Positions 8,015 through 15,863 are shown, counted from the stretch's first letter. The stretch: 20,785 nucleotides of DNA from Anaerolineaceae bacterium UBA2260 (GCA_002347485.1 DDXM01000052.1:22705-43489); one strand, 5' to 3'. The notes: a model not told the origin generated them from the letters alone. Program-made: numbers and translations.

Positions 8015-9359
8015 GTTGGTATAGCATGGCTGTCGCCGGCGCGAAGCCGGGGTGAACTTTGGCGCTCTCGCGCAGATCAGCGATGGCTTGATCGGTGTCA
8101 CCCAGCGCGTAATACGCCAGCGCGCGCCAGTAGTAGGTTTCCTCTAAGATCGGTTCCGACATCACCTTGAGGGTCTGGTCAGCCAGCTCGATCACGTCCG
8201 CGTAACGACCGGAGTAATAATAGGCGAAATACGGGCCGGTCTGGTACCACATGATGCGCCAGGGGCGGTCTACCTCGGGGATCTCCGGGTAGAGATTGAA
8301 AGCCGTATCGTAATGCGCGGCGGCGGTGGCGTAGTCGTTCAGGTAGACCGCGCTGGTGCCGGCGTTGAACCAGGCAAAGTAACGGTCGCGAATATCCGGT
8401 AGTTTGGTTGCCTCGTTTACCGCGCGGTTGTAAGCGATGCGATTGGCTGACGCGTCGCTGGCAAGCGGACCCAGAAGGTTGAGCACATCGTTCTCTTTAT
8501 CGGGAGGATACACCACTATAAAGATGTAATTGAATGCCCGCCACTTGTCTTCGAGTTCACTGTATGGCACATCGAAGCCGCGGAAGTTTTCGAGGGATTC
8601 TTCGGGGATCGGGTCGCTACCGCCGGGTGGGTGGCTAAGCAGGTAAGAATCCTGCGTGGTGAAGATCTGGCGCGCGTCGTCGTATCCGACCAACAGCAAG
8701 TAATGTCCCATCCAGCCTTCCTTTTTCAGGTTGGCTGGCTCAAAGCCGTTTTCCACCATCACCGGGAAGCCGGCGTTGATCAGGGTCTTGAGGGTGCGCA
8801 GATCGCCGCCGTAACGCCACAGCGCGCGCTGGGCGGTGCGCTCGTTGACGAATTCGATCATCTCGTATGGCATCACGTTCTTGTCGCGTGGATTGGGTTT
8901 GAGCACGTCAGCTGCCTCGTTTTGCGTGAGCCCCCAATTATAGAAGGATAAATTCATGGACAGCGTGGCGGGTCCACAGTTGTTCCACAACTGCGGTTCG
9001 CTGATCACCCCTGGCAGATAAGTGGAGGAGGGAAGCGCTGTAAGCGTGGGGGTGGGCGAGGTCGCAGCCTGCGGGGTGGAGACGGTGGGAGTGAGCGTCG
9101 GTTGATCCAACTGCGCTGAAGTGGGTGCAATGGCGGTAAGCGTGGCTGCCACCGCGGTTGCCACATCCGGGTCTGTCTCACCTCCAGAGGGGACGAACAC
9201 CGCTTCAGCGGGTGGGTTCAGCCAGTATTTGACACTGGCGTAAGCCTCGCGCGAGTAATAGGTGACGCGCGACCACACCGGCGGCAACGATAGGATGACC
9301 GTCAGCAGGACCACGCACCCGGTAATGATCAGCCAGAACTTCCTGCGTTTCGTTAGCAT
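7998..9359 (-). CDS. Membrane-anchored C39-like peptidase domain with C-terminal TPR repeats
   Basis: A 453-residue protein. Residues about 9-28 form one hydrophobic N-terminal anchor after MLTKRRK, followed by a Thr/Pro/Ser/Ala-rich linker (about 75-112). A papain-fold C39-like domain (about 115-290) follows: Q123 with C128 in QLWNNCGPATLSM, H219 in MGHYLLLVGYDD, and D237 in FTTQDSYL, a plausible Cys-His-Asp triad. The C-terminus (about 315-450) has TPR-like helical pairs, for example WFNAGTSAVYLNDYATAAAH and YYWRALAYYALGDTDQAIAD. It should sit outside the membrane facing the cell envelope. Substrate unknown; C39-like domains cleave leader peptides or act as generic Cys peptidases. ATG 9359 was chosen because the residues before it look non-coding; a GTG at 9395 is the alternative. 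Confidence 0.85.
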   Translation of the reverse strand: MLTKRRKFWLIITGCVVLLTVILSLPPVWSRVTYYSREAYASVKYWLNPPAEAVFVPSGGETDPDVATAVAATLTAIAPTSAQLDQPTLTPTVSTPQAATSPTPTLTALPSSTYLPGVISEPQLWNNCGPATLSMNLSFYNWGLTQNEAADVLKPNPRDKNVMPYEMIEFVNERTAQRALWRYGGDLRTLKTLINAGFPVMVENGFEPANLKKEGWMGHYLLLVGYDDARQIFTTQDSYLLSHPPGGSDPIPEESLENFRGFDVPYSELEDKWRAFNYIFIVVYPPDKENDVLNLLGPLASDASANRIAYNRAVNEATKLPDIRDRYFAWFNAGTSAVYLNDYATAAAHYDTAFNLYPEIPEVDRPWRIMWYQTGPYFAYYYSGRYADVIELADQTLKVMSEPILEETYYWRALAYYALGDTDQAIADLRESAKVHPGFAPATAMLYQLGETP

Positions 9360-9365
9360 GTTGCG

Positions 9366-9374
9366 ATTATAACA
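9366..9374 (-). promoter_or_regulatory. Extended -10 promoter element of the C39/TPR gene
   Basis: The minus strand reads TGTTATAAT, a perfect TATAAT with the extended TGn, only 6 nt before the ATG at 9359. No good -35 is seen at 16-18 bp. Transcription beginning about 7 nt after the -10 would start at or next to the A of the ATG, giving a leaderless mRNA, provided 9359 is the true start codon. Confidence 0.45.
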
Positions 9375-9451
9375 TCCTGGATCATAGCTTCCCACGGCGG
9401 TGACTGTTCACTGCTTGGGGTTAGCTAGAAAAGTAGTAGAGAAGGCGGTGA

Positions 9452-10342
9452 TTAAGGCAGCGTGTATTTTTCGAAGAATTTCCACATCGTTTCGCTGGCG
9501 GAGATATCCATACTGGTATACCCCGCGATCGATTTTGGCAGGGGATTGCCGCCCGGCCAGGTATGACCACCGCCTTCGATGGTGTAAAAGACCACTTCGG
9601 CATCATCTTCGCAGACGGTGTAACGCACCCCGCTGACCATACCGATTGCAGGAAGGACTTCCGGTGTCGCGCCGCAACCGTTTAACTCAGCCCGCGCGCT
9701 CATCCATTGGGGAATATTCGGGAACGGTAGGTCAAACCCACTCGAGGGTCCGCCAGCGAAGGGCACGATCGGATCCGCTGTGCCATGAAAAGCTATTAAC
9801 GGCATCGGGCGCGAAGCGTTGCACGACTCCATTGGCAGGATGAACGCCCCGGCAACCGTGCCGGTAGCGGCGATGCGATCGGCGAGTTCGCAGCCCAGCA
9901 GGAAGGTCATGCCGCCGCCGTTGGACAACCCATTGACATAAATGCGCGCCGGATCGATGTTGTATTGCGTAGAGAGGGAATCGATCAAGTTGGAGATGAA
10001 AATCACATCTTTTGATGTATCAAAACTCTGTTGAGGAAAAGCCAGCCAGCGCTTGGGAAAACCTGTGCCGGAAGGATAGACCACGATGAACTCCTCCCGA
10101 TCCGCGATCGGGTTCCACTGGCTCACATTCATCTGGTTGGCAGGCCATTGGGCAAAACCGTGAATGGTGATCACCAGCGGTACTGGCTGCGACTGATCGA
10201 GATCCTTGGGCACATGCAGCAGGTAACGCCTTGTCTCGCCAGAGGAAATAATCTTCCCGTTGGTGCGGTTGATCAGCAAAACAGCCGCAGTCGCAAGGAC
10301 CAGAAGCAGCAGAAATAAACCCACGGCGCGTAACAATTTCAT
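9452..10342 (-). CDS. PHB-depolymerase/LpqC-type alpha/beta-hydrolase esterase (secreted or membrane-anchored)
   Basis: A 296-residue protein with a hydrophobic N-terminus (about residues 4-25, signal peptide or anchor) and an alpha/beta-hydrolase domain of the poly(3-hydroxybutyrate) depolymerase / feruloyl-esterase-like (CE1/LpqC) group. The nucleophile elbow is GLSNGGG with S140, the acid is D190 in HGTADPIVPF, and the histidine is H260 in GGGHTWPGG. The oxyanion region is ITIHGF. It probably cleaves an ester in the cell envelope or outside; the natural substrate cannot be told. ATG 10342 overlaps the stop of the upstream radical SAM gene in ATGA, so the two are probably translationally coupled. 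An in-frame start at 10375 lies inside that gene and is less likely. Confidence 0.88.
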   Translation of the reverse strand: MKLLRAVGLFLLLLVLATAAVLLINRTNGKIISSGETRRYLLHVPKDLDQSQPVPLVITIHGFAQWPANQMNVSQWNPIADREEFIVVYPSGTGFPKRWLAFPQQSFDTSKDVIFISNLIDSLSTQYNIDPARIYVNGLSNGGGMTFLLGCELADRIAATGTVAGAFILPMESCNASRPMPLIAFHGTADPIVPFAGGPSSGFDLPFPNIPQWMSARAELNGCGATPEVLPAIGMVSGVRYTVCEDDAEVVFYTIEGGGHTWPGGNPLPKSIAGYTSMDISASETMWKFFEKYTLP

Positions 10343-11685
10343 CGTTGACCTGGCGGGGGGATTGCCGGACCGCAAGGGCTGGTTTCACCGCGATCCTCTG
10401 CGGATAATGACGCGCGCGCGATGTCGCGCAGGTGATTGACGCCGGTAAAGAACTCGCGCATGATCACCAGTGAAAGGTAACGTCCCACCGGTGAGGGGAT
10501 GGCGCGATCGCTTTTCTTAAACGCGCCGATCAGTTTGAAGAAAGCCATCTCAAGCCACAGCCCAACCCCCGCGGGGACGCCGAAGCGCTTTTTGAATGCA
10601 GTGCGGTCAAAGCGCAGTCCGAACATATCCATCATCATGCGGTAACGCATCTGCTGATGCCGGCTGAAGGGCTGCACGCCGGTAATAGCCATCTCGCCGG
10701 CAGCCACACGTTCCCCGTACTCCTTCAGCGAAAACGTGCTGGCGTACAGCTTACCATCCAGGTACGAGAACACGCCGGATCCCACCCCGACATATTCCTC
10801 AGTATCCACGATGTACTCGTCAATCAGGTGTGTCCCGCCGCGCGCGAAGGTCCAGGCGGAGAGGGGAATGAAGTCATTGGCGAGACCTTCGCTGATGACG
10901 TGGTAATAATCCGCCTCGCGGTGAGGTTTGAGTTCACCCACGCTGTTCTTCATCGACTGGCTGACGGATGGGGAGGTCATCAGCGGGTAAAAAGTTACCT
11001 GTTGCGCGCCGGATTCAATGACACTGCGGAGATCGTTGCGCAGGATCTCGGGCGTCTGGCTGGGGAAGTTGAAGATCATATCCACGTTAAGCGATTTGAA
11101 AAATGGCGCGGCGTAGCGGATGCTTTCGAGGATGGTAGCGCCGGAACCGAATTTCTGAAAGCGGTTCATCTGCTGGAGCAAGCCGTCGTCAAAGCTTTGC
11201 ACGCCAACCGAGAGGCGCTGCACCCGGTCCTTGAGCAACGCGACCATCTGCGGGTTGAGGTGATTGGGATTGGTTTCGCAAGAAACCTCTCCAATGTCGA
11301 AGAGTTCGTGCGCCAGGTCGATGGTGGCAGCCAGTTCCTCTGGCATGATCGTGGGAGTGCCACCGCCGAAGTACAGCGAGGAGAAGCGGTACCCCAGCCC
11401 AGACACGATGCGCATTTCATCGCGCAGAGAAGCGAAGTATGATGTGGCTTTCTCCTTGTTAAAAACGAAACGATTGAAAGAACAATAGGGGCAGAGGCTT
11501 TCGCAGAACGGCACATGCGCGTATAGGGTGTAGGCATGCCCGTCTTTGGGTGGCGGAACCGCGGCGAGGCGGGTGGTTTTTAGGGAAAGGTACTGTTTCG
11601 TTGCGGCTCGCATGATCGCGGTGAGCAGCCGTTCAGCGCCGCGCACGGGCAGGTTGGGGGTGAAGATGGCGTCGGAATTTTGCAT
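10339..11685 (-). CDS. HemN/HemW-like radical SAM protein (coproporphyrinogen III oxidase family)
   Basis: A 448-residue radical SAM protein. The [4Fe-4S]/SAM motif C-x3-C-x2-C is at C61, C65 and C68 (HVPFCESLCPYCSFNRF). The SAM-contacting segment is LYFGGGTPT, followed by ETNPNHL and RLSVGVQSFDDGLL, all typical of the HemN/HemW group. A HemW-C-like region (MRYRMMMDMFGLRFD) lies toward the C-terminus. HemN makes protoporphyrinogen from coproporphyrinogen without oxygen, while HemW is a heme chaperone and other relatives degrade heme, so the exact reaction is not assigned. The N-terminus carries about 50 residues before the core, and the C-terminus after residue 370 is an extra segment. It is coupled to an esterase gene by ATGA. 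The start at ATG 11685 has a TATAAT 20 nt upstream but no clear Shine-Dalgarno. Confidence 0.88.
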   Translation of the reverse strand: MQNSDAIFTPNLPVRGAERLLTAIMRAATKQYLSLKTTRLAAVPPPKDGHAYTLYAHVPFCESLCPYCSFNRFVFNKEKATSYFASLRDEMRIVSGLGYRFSSLYFGGGTPTIMPEELAATIDLAHELFDIGEVSCETNPNHLNPQMVALLKDRVQRLSVGVQSFDDGLLQQMNRFQKFGSGATILESIRYAAPFFKSLNVDMIFNFPSQTPEILRNDLRSVIESGAQQVTFYPLMTSPSVSQSMKNSVGELKPHREADYYHVISEGLANDFIPLSAWTFARGGTHLIDEYIVDTEEYVGVGSGVFSYLDGKLYASTFSLKEYGERVAAGEMAITGVQPFSRHQQMRYRMMMDMFGLRFDRTAFKKRFGVPAGVGLWLEMAFFKLIGAFKKSDRAIPSPVGRYLSLVIMREFFTGVNHLRDIARASLSAEDRGETSPCGPAIPPPGQR

Positions 11686-11705
11686 GTTGGTTTACCAGTA
11701 AGGAT

Positions 11706-11711
11706 ATTATA
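11706..11711 (-). promoter_or_regulatory. Candidate -10 box of the radical SAM gene
   Basis: A TATAAT on the minus strand lies 20 nt before the ATG at 11685. At a 16-18 bp spacing I see no TTGACA-like hexamer. The surrounding 11686-11883 region is clearly more AT-rich than the flanking genes and holds divergent promoters. I see no small RNA or riboswitch in it. Confidence 0.35.
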
Positions 11712-11814
11712 TGGATGTCTCGATACTAATAGATCTAAAAAATAATTCTAACATGACATATTGTATTCTTTATACCGATGCCTTGACAACCGATGATTTG
11801 ATCAAGAAGCGCAC

Positions 11815-11843
11815 TTGACCTGTTTCATGGAATTTTGTACAAT
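11815..11843 (+). promoter_or_regulatory. Sigma-70-type promoter of the sugar dehydrogenase gene
   Basis: TTGACC (11815-11820) is followed after exactly 17 bp by TACAAT (11838-11843). Transcription would start near 11850, giving a leader of about 34 nt that contains the Shine-Dalgarno GGAGGA (11876-11881) just before ATG 11884. This is the best -35/-10 pair seen in the window. Confidence 0.6.
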
Positions 11844-11883
11844 TCAATTAATACAATATTAGTCCAATTTAGATTGGAGGACG

Positions 11884-13293
11884 ATGAATAAAAAATTACT
11901 ATTGGGCATCGGCATTTTTGTTCTCGCTGGACTGGTCCTCATCCTGCTTCTGGATGGAAGGAGAACTCCCACGCCCACCCCCCCCGAACCATTACCGATG
12001 ACAACTACCACACCAACTACTTCTGCGGTGGTGAAGACCCCGACCGCGGAAATCACTGTTGAACCAACAGAGAGTGCTGTAACAGAAGTTCCTCAATTAA
12101 CACCGGTGCTTCCCCCACCGGATGAAGCGGCTGAGCGTTTGAACGTGCCGGGTGGATTCGCAATCCGTATCTTCGCCGATAACCTCCCCGGGACGCCTCG
12201 TTTCATGACAGCCGGACCGGATGGCGAGCTCTATGTTTCGCTATACGGCAGCGGTGAGATCGCCCGCCTGCCGGACCGTAACGATGATGGGTTGGCCGAT
12301 GGCATCGAGATCATCGCCGGAAGGATGAACCGCCCTCACGGTATCGAGTGGCATGATGGCTGGTTGTACGTGGCTGAGGCCGGTCGGGTCTCGCGCTTGC
12401 GCGATGACGATGGCGACGGGCTGATGGAAACCTGGGAGCTGGTGACCGAGAATATCCCCGGCGCGGGCGGGCATTCCTCCCGCACGCTGCATTTTGGACC
12501 TGACGGTTTGCTCTATGTAAGCGCCGGTTCCAGCTGCAATGTTTGCGCCGAAGATGATCCCCGCCGCGCGGCAATCCTGCGCTTCAACCCGGATGGCAAC
12601 ATCCCCGCGGATAATCCGTTCGCTTCGGACCCGGACCCGCGTAAACAGGCGGTGTGGGCGTGGGGGCTGCGCAACAGCGTCGACTTCCTGTGGACGTCCT
12701 CCGGTGCGCTGTGGGCAAACCACAATGGGCGGGACAACCTGATGGACGCCCAGGGCTCTTCCGATTCCCTGCCGCCTGAGGAGATCATCATCCCTGTGCA
12801 GGGTGGTATGTCGCATGGCTGGCCGTACTGCTACACCGCGGTGAGCGGCATCAACCTGACCTTGCAGGCTGAGGTGATCGATGACCAGAGTGGTCTCCCA
12901 TTACCCGACGGGTTCGATTGCTCACTCCAGAACGTGGTTCCAGCCTTGTTCACCGACCTGGCGCACAGTGCACCGCTGGGCATGACGCTAGCTATTGAAC
13001 GGTTGGCGTTTCCCGAGGAGTATCACAACAGCCTCTACGTTGCTTATCACGGCTCGTGGAACACCAGCAATAGTGGCATCCGCGATTGCAAGGTCGAGCG
13101 AGTGATATTGGATGGGGAGACACCCATCGGCAGCGAAGTGTTCGTGGACGGCTGGCGCGCCGAGGGGCAAACCTGCGGCAGTGCGGGCACCTGGGGCCGA
13201 CCCGCGGATGTGATCGTCGGGGCGGATGGTGCTCTATTTATTTCGGATGATAAAGGTGGGCGGGTGTACCGGTTGGTCTACACCGGAGAGTAG
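11884..13293 (+). CDS. PQQ-dependent sugar dehydrogenase-like beta-propeller, membrane-anchored or secreted
   Basis: A 469-residue protein of the soluble glucose dehydrogenase / sorbosone dehydrogenase beta-propeller family, which oxidises sugars with pyrroloquinoline quinone outside the cytoplasm. It has an N-terminal hydrophobic segment (about residues 4-23, no lipobox Cys) and a Thr/Pro-rich linker (about 28-75). The propeller begins about residue 88 with LNVPGGFAIRIFADNL. Recognisable blade motifs are RPHGIEWHDGWLYVAEAG, HFGPDGLLYVSAGSSCNVCA, VWAWGLRNSVDF and MSHGWPYCY, ending in LFISDDKGGRVYRL. Two 12-residue EF-hand-like loops lie at 131-142 and 174-185. PQQ use is inferred from family; no PQQ genes are nearby. 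ATG 11884 follows a GGAGGA Shine-Dalgarno. Confidence 0.87.
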   Translation: MNKKLLLGIGIFVLAGLVLILLLDGRRTPTPTPPEPLPMTTTTPTTSAVVKTPTAEITVEPTESAVTEVPQLTPVLPPPDEAAERLNVPGGFAIRIFADNLPGTPRFMTAGPDGELYVSLYGSGEIARLPDRNDDGLADGIEIIAGRMNRPHGIEWHDGWLYVAEAGRVSRLRDDDGDGLMETWELVTENIPGAGGHSSRTLHFGPDGLLYVSAGSSCNVCAEDDPRRAAILRFNPDGNIPADNPFASDPDPRKQAVWAWGLRNSVDFLWTSSGALWANHNGRDNLMDAQGSSDSLPPEEIIIPVQGGMSHGWPYCYTAVSGINLTLQAEVIDDQSGLPLPDGFDCSLQNVVPALFTDLAHSAPLGMTLAIERLAFPEEYHNSLYVAYHGSWNTSNSGIRDCKVERVILDGETPIGSEVFVDGWRAEGQTCGSAGTWGRPADVIVGADGALFISDDKGGRVYRLVYTGE

Positions 13294-13306
13294 GGCTGGG
13301 TTACTT

Positions 13307-13771
13307 TTATGACCGGTACCATTCCAATAGAGCTTCGGGTACCAGGCGCAGCCGGCCATCCAGGAATTTCGGGAGCGCGATCCACATAGCCTCATAGCGC
13401 TCTCCGCTTGCTTCGATCAGCGGGTAGACCTGGGGCAGATGAAACACGGGGTCGATAAATTGTGCCGGATAGACATAATCGATCTCGTGTCCCTGCTCCC
13501 CGTCGCATGTGAAAAGATTTTCCACAATAAGCGGCTCGCCCGTGATGCGGATGCGGGTATTGAGCTCCTCATGCACCTCGCGCAGCAGGGCTTCGCGGGT
13601 CGTTTCGCCAAATTCCACGCTGCCGCCGACGGGACGGTAATAATCATCGCATTTTCGGCTGTCGTGCATTTTGACGACGAAGAGGTGATCGTCCTGTTGC
13701 AACCAGGCGAGCACATTGACCCTGATGGTGGTTTGCTTTTCAATGATGATTGGATTGTCGACGAAAACCAT
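13307..13771 (-). CDS. Nudix hydrolase
   Basis: A 154-residue Nudix (MutT-like) hydrolase. The Nudix box runs from G50: G-x5-E56-x7-R64-E65-V-x-E68-E69-L (GGSVEFGETTREALLREVHE). The usual Gly after EE-L is N71, a mild deviation. The family cleaves nucleoside diphosphate-linked compounds with Mg2+ in the cytoplasm; substrate unknown. The ATG at 13771 is not preceded by a Shine-Dalgarno: the bases before it are the T-tract of the dnaK terminator, so translation may begin differently or on a read-through transcript. The 3' end converges on the dehydrogenase gene 13 bp away, with no hairpin terminator in the gap. Confidence 0.88.
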   Translation of the reverse strand: MVFVDNPIIIEKQTTIRVNVLAWLQQDDHLFVVKMHDSRKCDDYYRPVGGSVEFGETTREALLREVHEELNTRIRITGEPLIVENLFTCDGEQGHEIDYVYPAQFIDPVFHLPQVYPLIEASGERYEAMWIALPKFLDGRLRLVPEALLEWYRS

Positions 13772-13806
13772 TAAAAATGTCGGGGAGGTTCATGGACCTC
13801 CCCGAC
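13772..13806 (-). terminator. Strong intrinsic terminator of dnaK
   Basis: A perfect 11-bp stem, GTCGGGGAGGT (13779-13789) with ACCTCCCCGAC (13796-13806), closes a 6-nt loop. On the minus strand the stem is followed at once by ATTTTTAATGG (T-tract 13776-13772), the classic intrinsic terminator layout for dnaK, which ends at 13867. The T-tract runs straight into the Nudix ATG. On the plus strand a T6 run (13814-13819) lies 7 nt after the stem, so weak termination in that direction is possible. Confidence 0.88.
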
Positions 13807-13866
13807 GAGAATATTTTTTGTTTCAAGACGACAACCGGTCGCCTCTATATTCGATATGGCTTACGT

Positions 13867-15744
13867 CTAACTCTGCTCGGTGAACTCACCGTCCACCACA
13901 TCCCCGTCGGGGGATGGTGGCTGCTGGTCAGCACCTCCCTGCTCATTGGCGGCTTGCGCCTGCATTACGCGGGCGTAATCCTGTTGCAGGGTTTCGGTCA
14001 GGCTCTTGATGCGTGAAATATCATCGCTGTTCATCGCCTGGCGCAGATCCTGTATCTTTGCTTCTATGTCACCCTTTTCACTGGCTGGAATCTTATCGCC
14101 GGCTTCCTTGACGGCTTTTTCAACCTGGTAAGCGGCGTTGTCCGCCAGGTTGCGGGCTTCAGCCAGTTCCTTACGCCGGTCGTCTTCAGCCTTGTGCAGT
14201 TTCGCTTCTTCGACCATGCGGTCGATGTCCGATTTCTGCAGGTTGGTGGAGGCTGTGATGGTCACCTTTTGCTCGCGGCTGGTGGCTTTATCTTTGGCGG
14301 TCACGTTGAGGATACCATTGGCATCGATATCGAAGGTCACTTCGATCTGAGGGATACCGCGCGGCGCGGTGGGGATGCCCTCCAGGCGGAAGCGCCCGAG
14401 GGTCATGTTGTCCGCAGCCATGGGGCGTTCGCCTTGCAGCACGTGTATATCCACAGCGGTCTGGCCGTCTTCCGCGGTTGAGAAGATCTGCGACTTGCGG
14501 ATGGGGATGGTCGTGTTGCGCTCAATGACGGGGGTCATTACTGAGCCCATGGTCTCCACACCCAGTGAAAGCGGGGTCACGTCGAGCAGCAGGATGTCCT
14601 TTACCTCGCCGCCCAGCACACCGCCCTGGATAGCAGCACCTATCGCGACCACTTCGTCAGGATTGACGCCCTTGTTGGGTTCCTTGTTGATCAGGCTGCG
14701 CACCAGGTCAATCACCTGCGGCATGCGGGTGGACCCGCCGACCAGCACCAGCTCATCGATATCCGTGGCTTTCAACCCGGCATCCTTGAGCGCGCTTTCG
14801 AATGGTTTGCGGCAGCGTTCCAGCAGGTGGGCGGTCATCTGCTCAAATTTGGCGCGGCTGAGTTTGGTCACCAGGTGTTTGGGTCCGTTGGCGTCCGCGG
14901 TGATATATGGCAGGTTGATCTCAGTTTCCATTACAGTGGAGAGCTCGATCTTGGCTTTCTCAGCTGCTTCGCGCAGGCGCTGCAAAGCCTGGCGGTCGTT
15001 GCGCAGGTCGATGCCCTGGTCCACCTTGAACTGGTCAGCAGCCCAATTGACGATGACCTCGTCCCAGTCATCGCCGCCCAGGTGGGTATCGCCGCTGGTG
15101 GATTTGACTTCGAAAACGCCTTCGCCAACCTCAAGCACTGACACATCGAAGGTGCCGCCGCCGAGGTCGAAGACCAGGATCTTTTCGTTCTTCTTCTTTT
15201 CCAGTCCATAAGCGAGCGCTGAAGCTGTTGGTTCATTGATAATGCGCATCACTTCCAATCCTGCGATCTTACCGGCGTCCTTGGTCGCCTGGCGCTGGCT
15301 GTCATTAAAATACGCGGGTACGGTGATGACCGCCTGGGTGACCTTCTCGCCGAGGAAAGCTTCGGCGTCTGTTTTCAACTTGGCCAGGATCATGGCGGAG
15401 ATTTCCTGCGGGGAGTAATCGCGGTCGGTCACCGGGATGCGCACGCGCGCGTCTTTCAAAGGACCGGCGATGATCTGGTAAGGTACCATTTTCCGCTCAG
15501 TCTCCACCTCGTCGTAATGGCGTCCCATGAAGCGTTTAATCGATGAAACCGTGTTTTCAGGGTTGATGACTGCCTGTCGTTTGGCGGTTTGACCGACCAG
15601 CCGCTCACCATTCTTGTTAAAGGCAACCACGGAGGGGCAAAGGCGCGAACCTTCAGCAGTGGTAATCACCACCGGGTCGCCACCCTGCATCACCGCGACA
15701 ACCGAGTTGGTTGTGCCCAGGTCAATTCCAATAATCTTTCCCAT
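13867..15744 (-). CDS. dnaK: Molecular chaperone DnaK (Hsp70)
   Basis: A 625-residue Hsp70 of normal bacterial length. The ATPase signatures are IDLGTTNS (residues about 6-13), VFDLGGGTFDVSVLEVGEG (about 197) and LVLVGGSTRMPQV (about 332). The linker DILLLDVTPLSLGVET (about 383-398) leads to the substrate-binding domain, then a helical lid, and the tail ends PDGDVVDGEFTEQS, with the acidic VVDxEF terminus typical of DnaK. It folds and protects proteins in the cytoplasm with DnaJ and GrpE, neither of which is encoded next to it. ATG 15744 has a strong AAGGAGA 7 nt upstream. The divergent intergenic region shows no CIRCE element, so HrcA-type control is not supported. It ends at its own terminator. 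Confidence 0.97.
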   Translation of the reverse strand: MGKIIGIDLGTTNSVVAVMQGGDPVVITTAEGSRLCPSVVAFNKNGERLVGQTAKRQAVINPENTVSSIKRFMGRHYDEVETERKMVPYQIIAGPLKDARVRIPVTDRDYSPQEISAMILAKLKTDAEAFLGEKVTQAVITVPAYFNDSQRQATKDAGKIAGLEVMRIINEPTASALAYGLEKKKNEKILVFDLGGGTFDVSVLEVGEGVFEVKSTSGDTHLGGDDWDEVIVNWAADQFKVDQGIDLRNDRQALQRLREAAEKAKIELSTVMETEINLPYITADANGPKHLVTKLSRAKFEQMTAHLLERCRKPFESALKDAGLKATDIDELVLVGGSTRMPQVIDLVRSLINKEPNKGVNPDEVVAIGAAIQGGVLGGEVKDILLLDVTPLSLGVETMGSVMTPVIERNTTIPIRKSQIFSTAEDGQTAVDIHVLQGERPMAADNMTLGRFRLEGIPTAPRGIPQIEVTFDIDANGILNVTAKDKATSREQKVTITASTNLQKSDIDRMVEEAKLHKAEDDRRKELAEARNLADNAAYQVEKAVKEAGDKIPASEKGDIEAKIQDLRQAMNSDDISRIKSLTETLQQDYARVMQAQAANEQGGADQQPPSPDGDVVDGEFTEQS

Positions 15745-15750
15745 TGTTCT

Positions 15751-15757
15751 TCTCCTT
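15751..15757 (-). promoter_or_regulatory. Shine-Dalgarno of dnaK
   Basis: The minus strand reads AAGGAGA with the GGAG core 7 nt before ATG 15744. It is the clearest ribosome binding site among the minus-strand genes, most of which have weak or no Shine-Dalgarno, and it fixes the dnaK start. Confidence 0.8.
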
Positions 15758-15863
15758 GTTTCAATAATTCCATTTATTACCCCTTCAGGATAGCAAATGA
15801 ATATTAATAAAATATCAGCATTTCATCAGATTCACGTCAGAGCACGAAGGCACATCTTCAGCA

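Noticed and set aside
7967..8101. N-terminal extension of SbcD
   Set aside because: It overlaps the C39/TPR gene and looks non-coding. The conserved SbcD start MVKILHFADAH is at 7966.
512..9359. SbcCD plus glycosyltransferases as a novel defence island
   Set aside because: The genes are common housekeeping families with no toxin, nuclease effector, integrase or mobile-element marks nearby.
13263..13284. GGTGTA/TACACC hairpin at the end of the dehydrogenase gene as a terminator
   Set aside because: The stem lies inside the coding sequence and has no following T-tract.
14369..15211. 280-codon plus-strand open frame antisense to dnaK
   Set aside because: Ser/Pro/Thr-rich low-complexity product exactly opposite dnaK, with no independent start signal.
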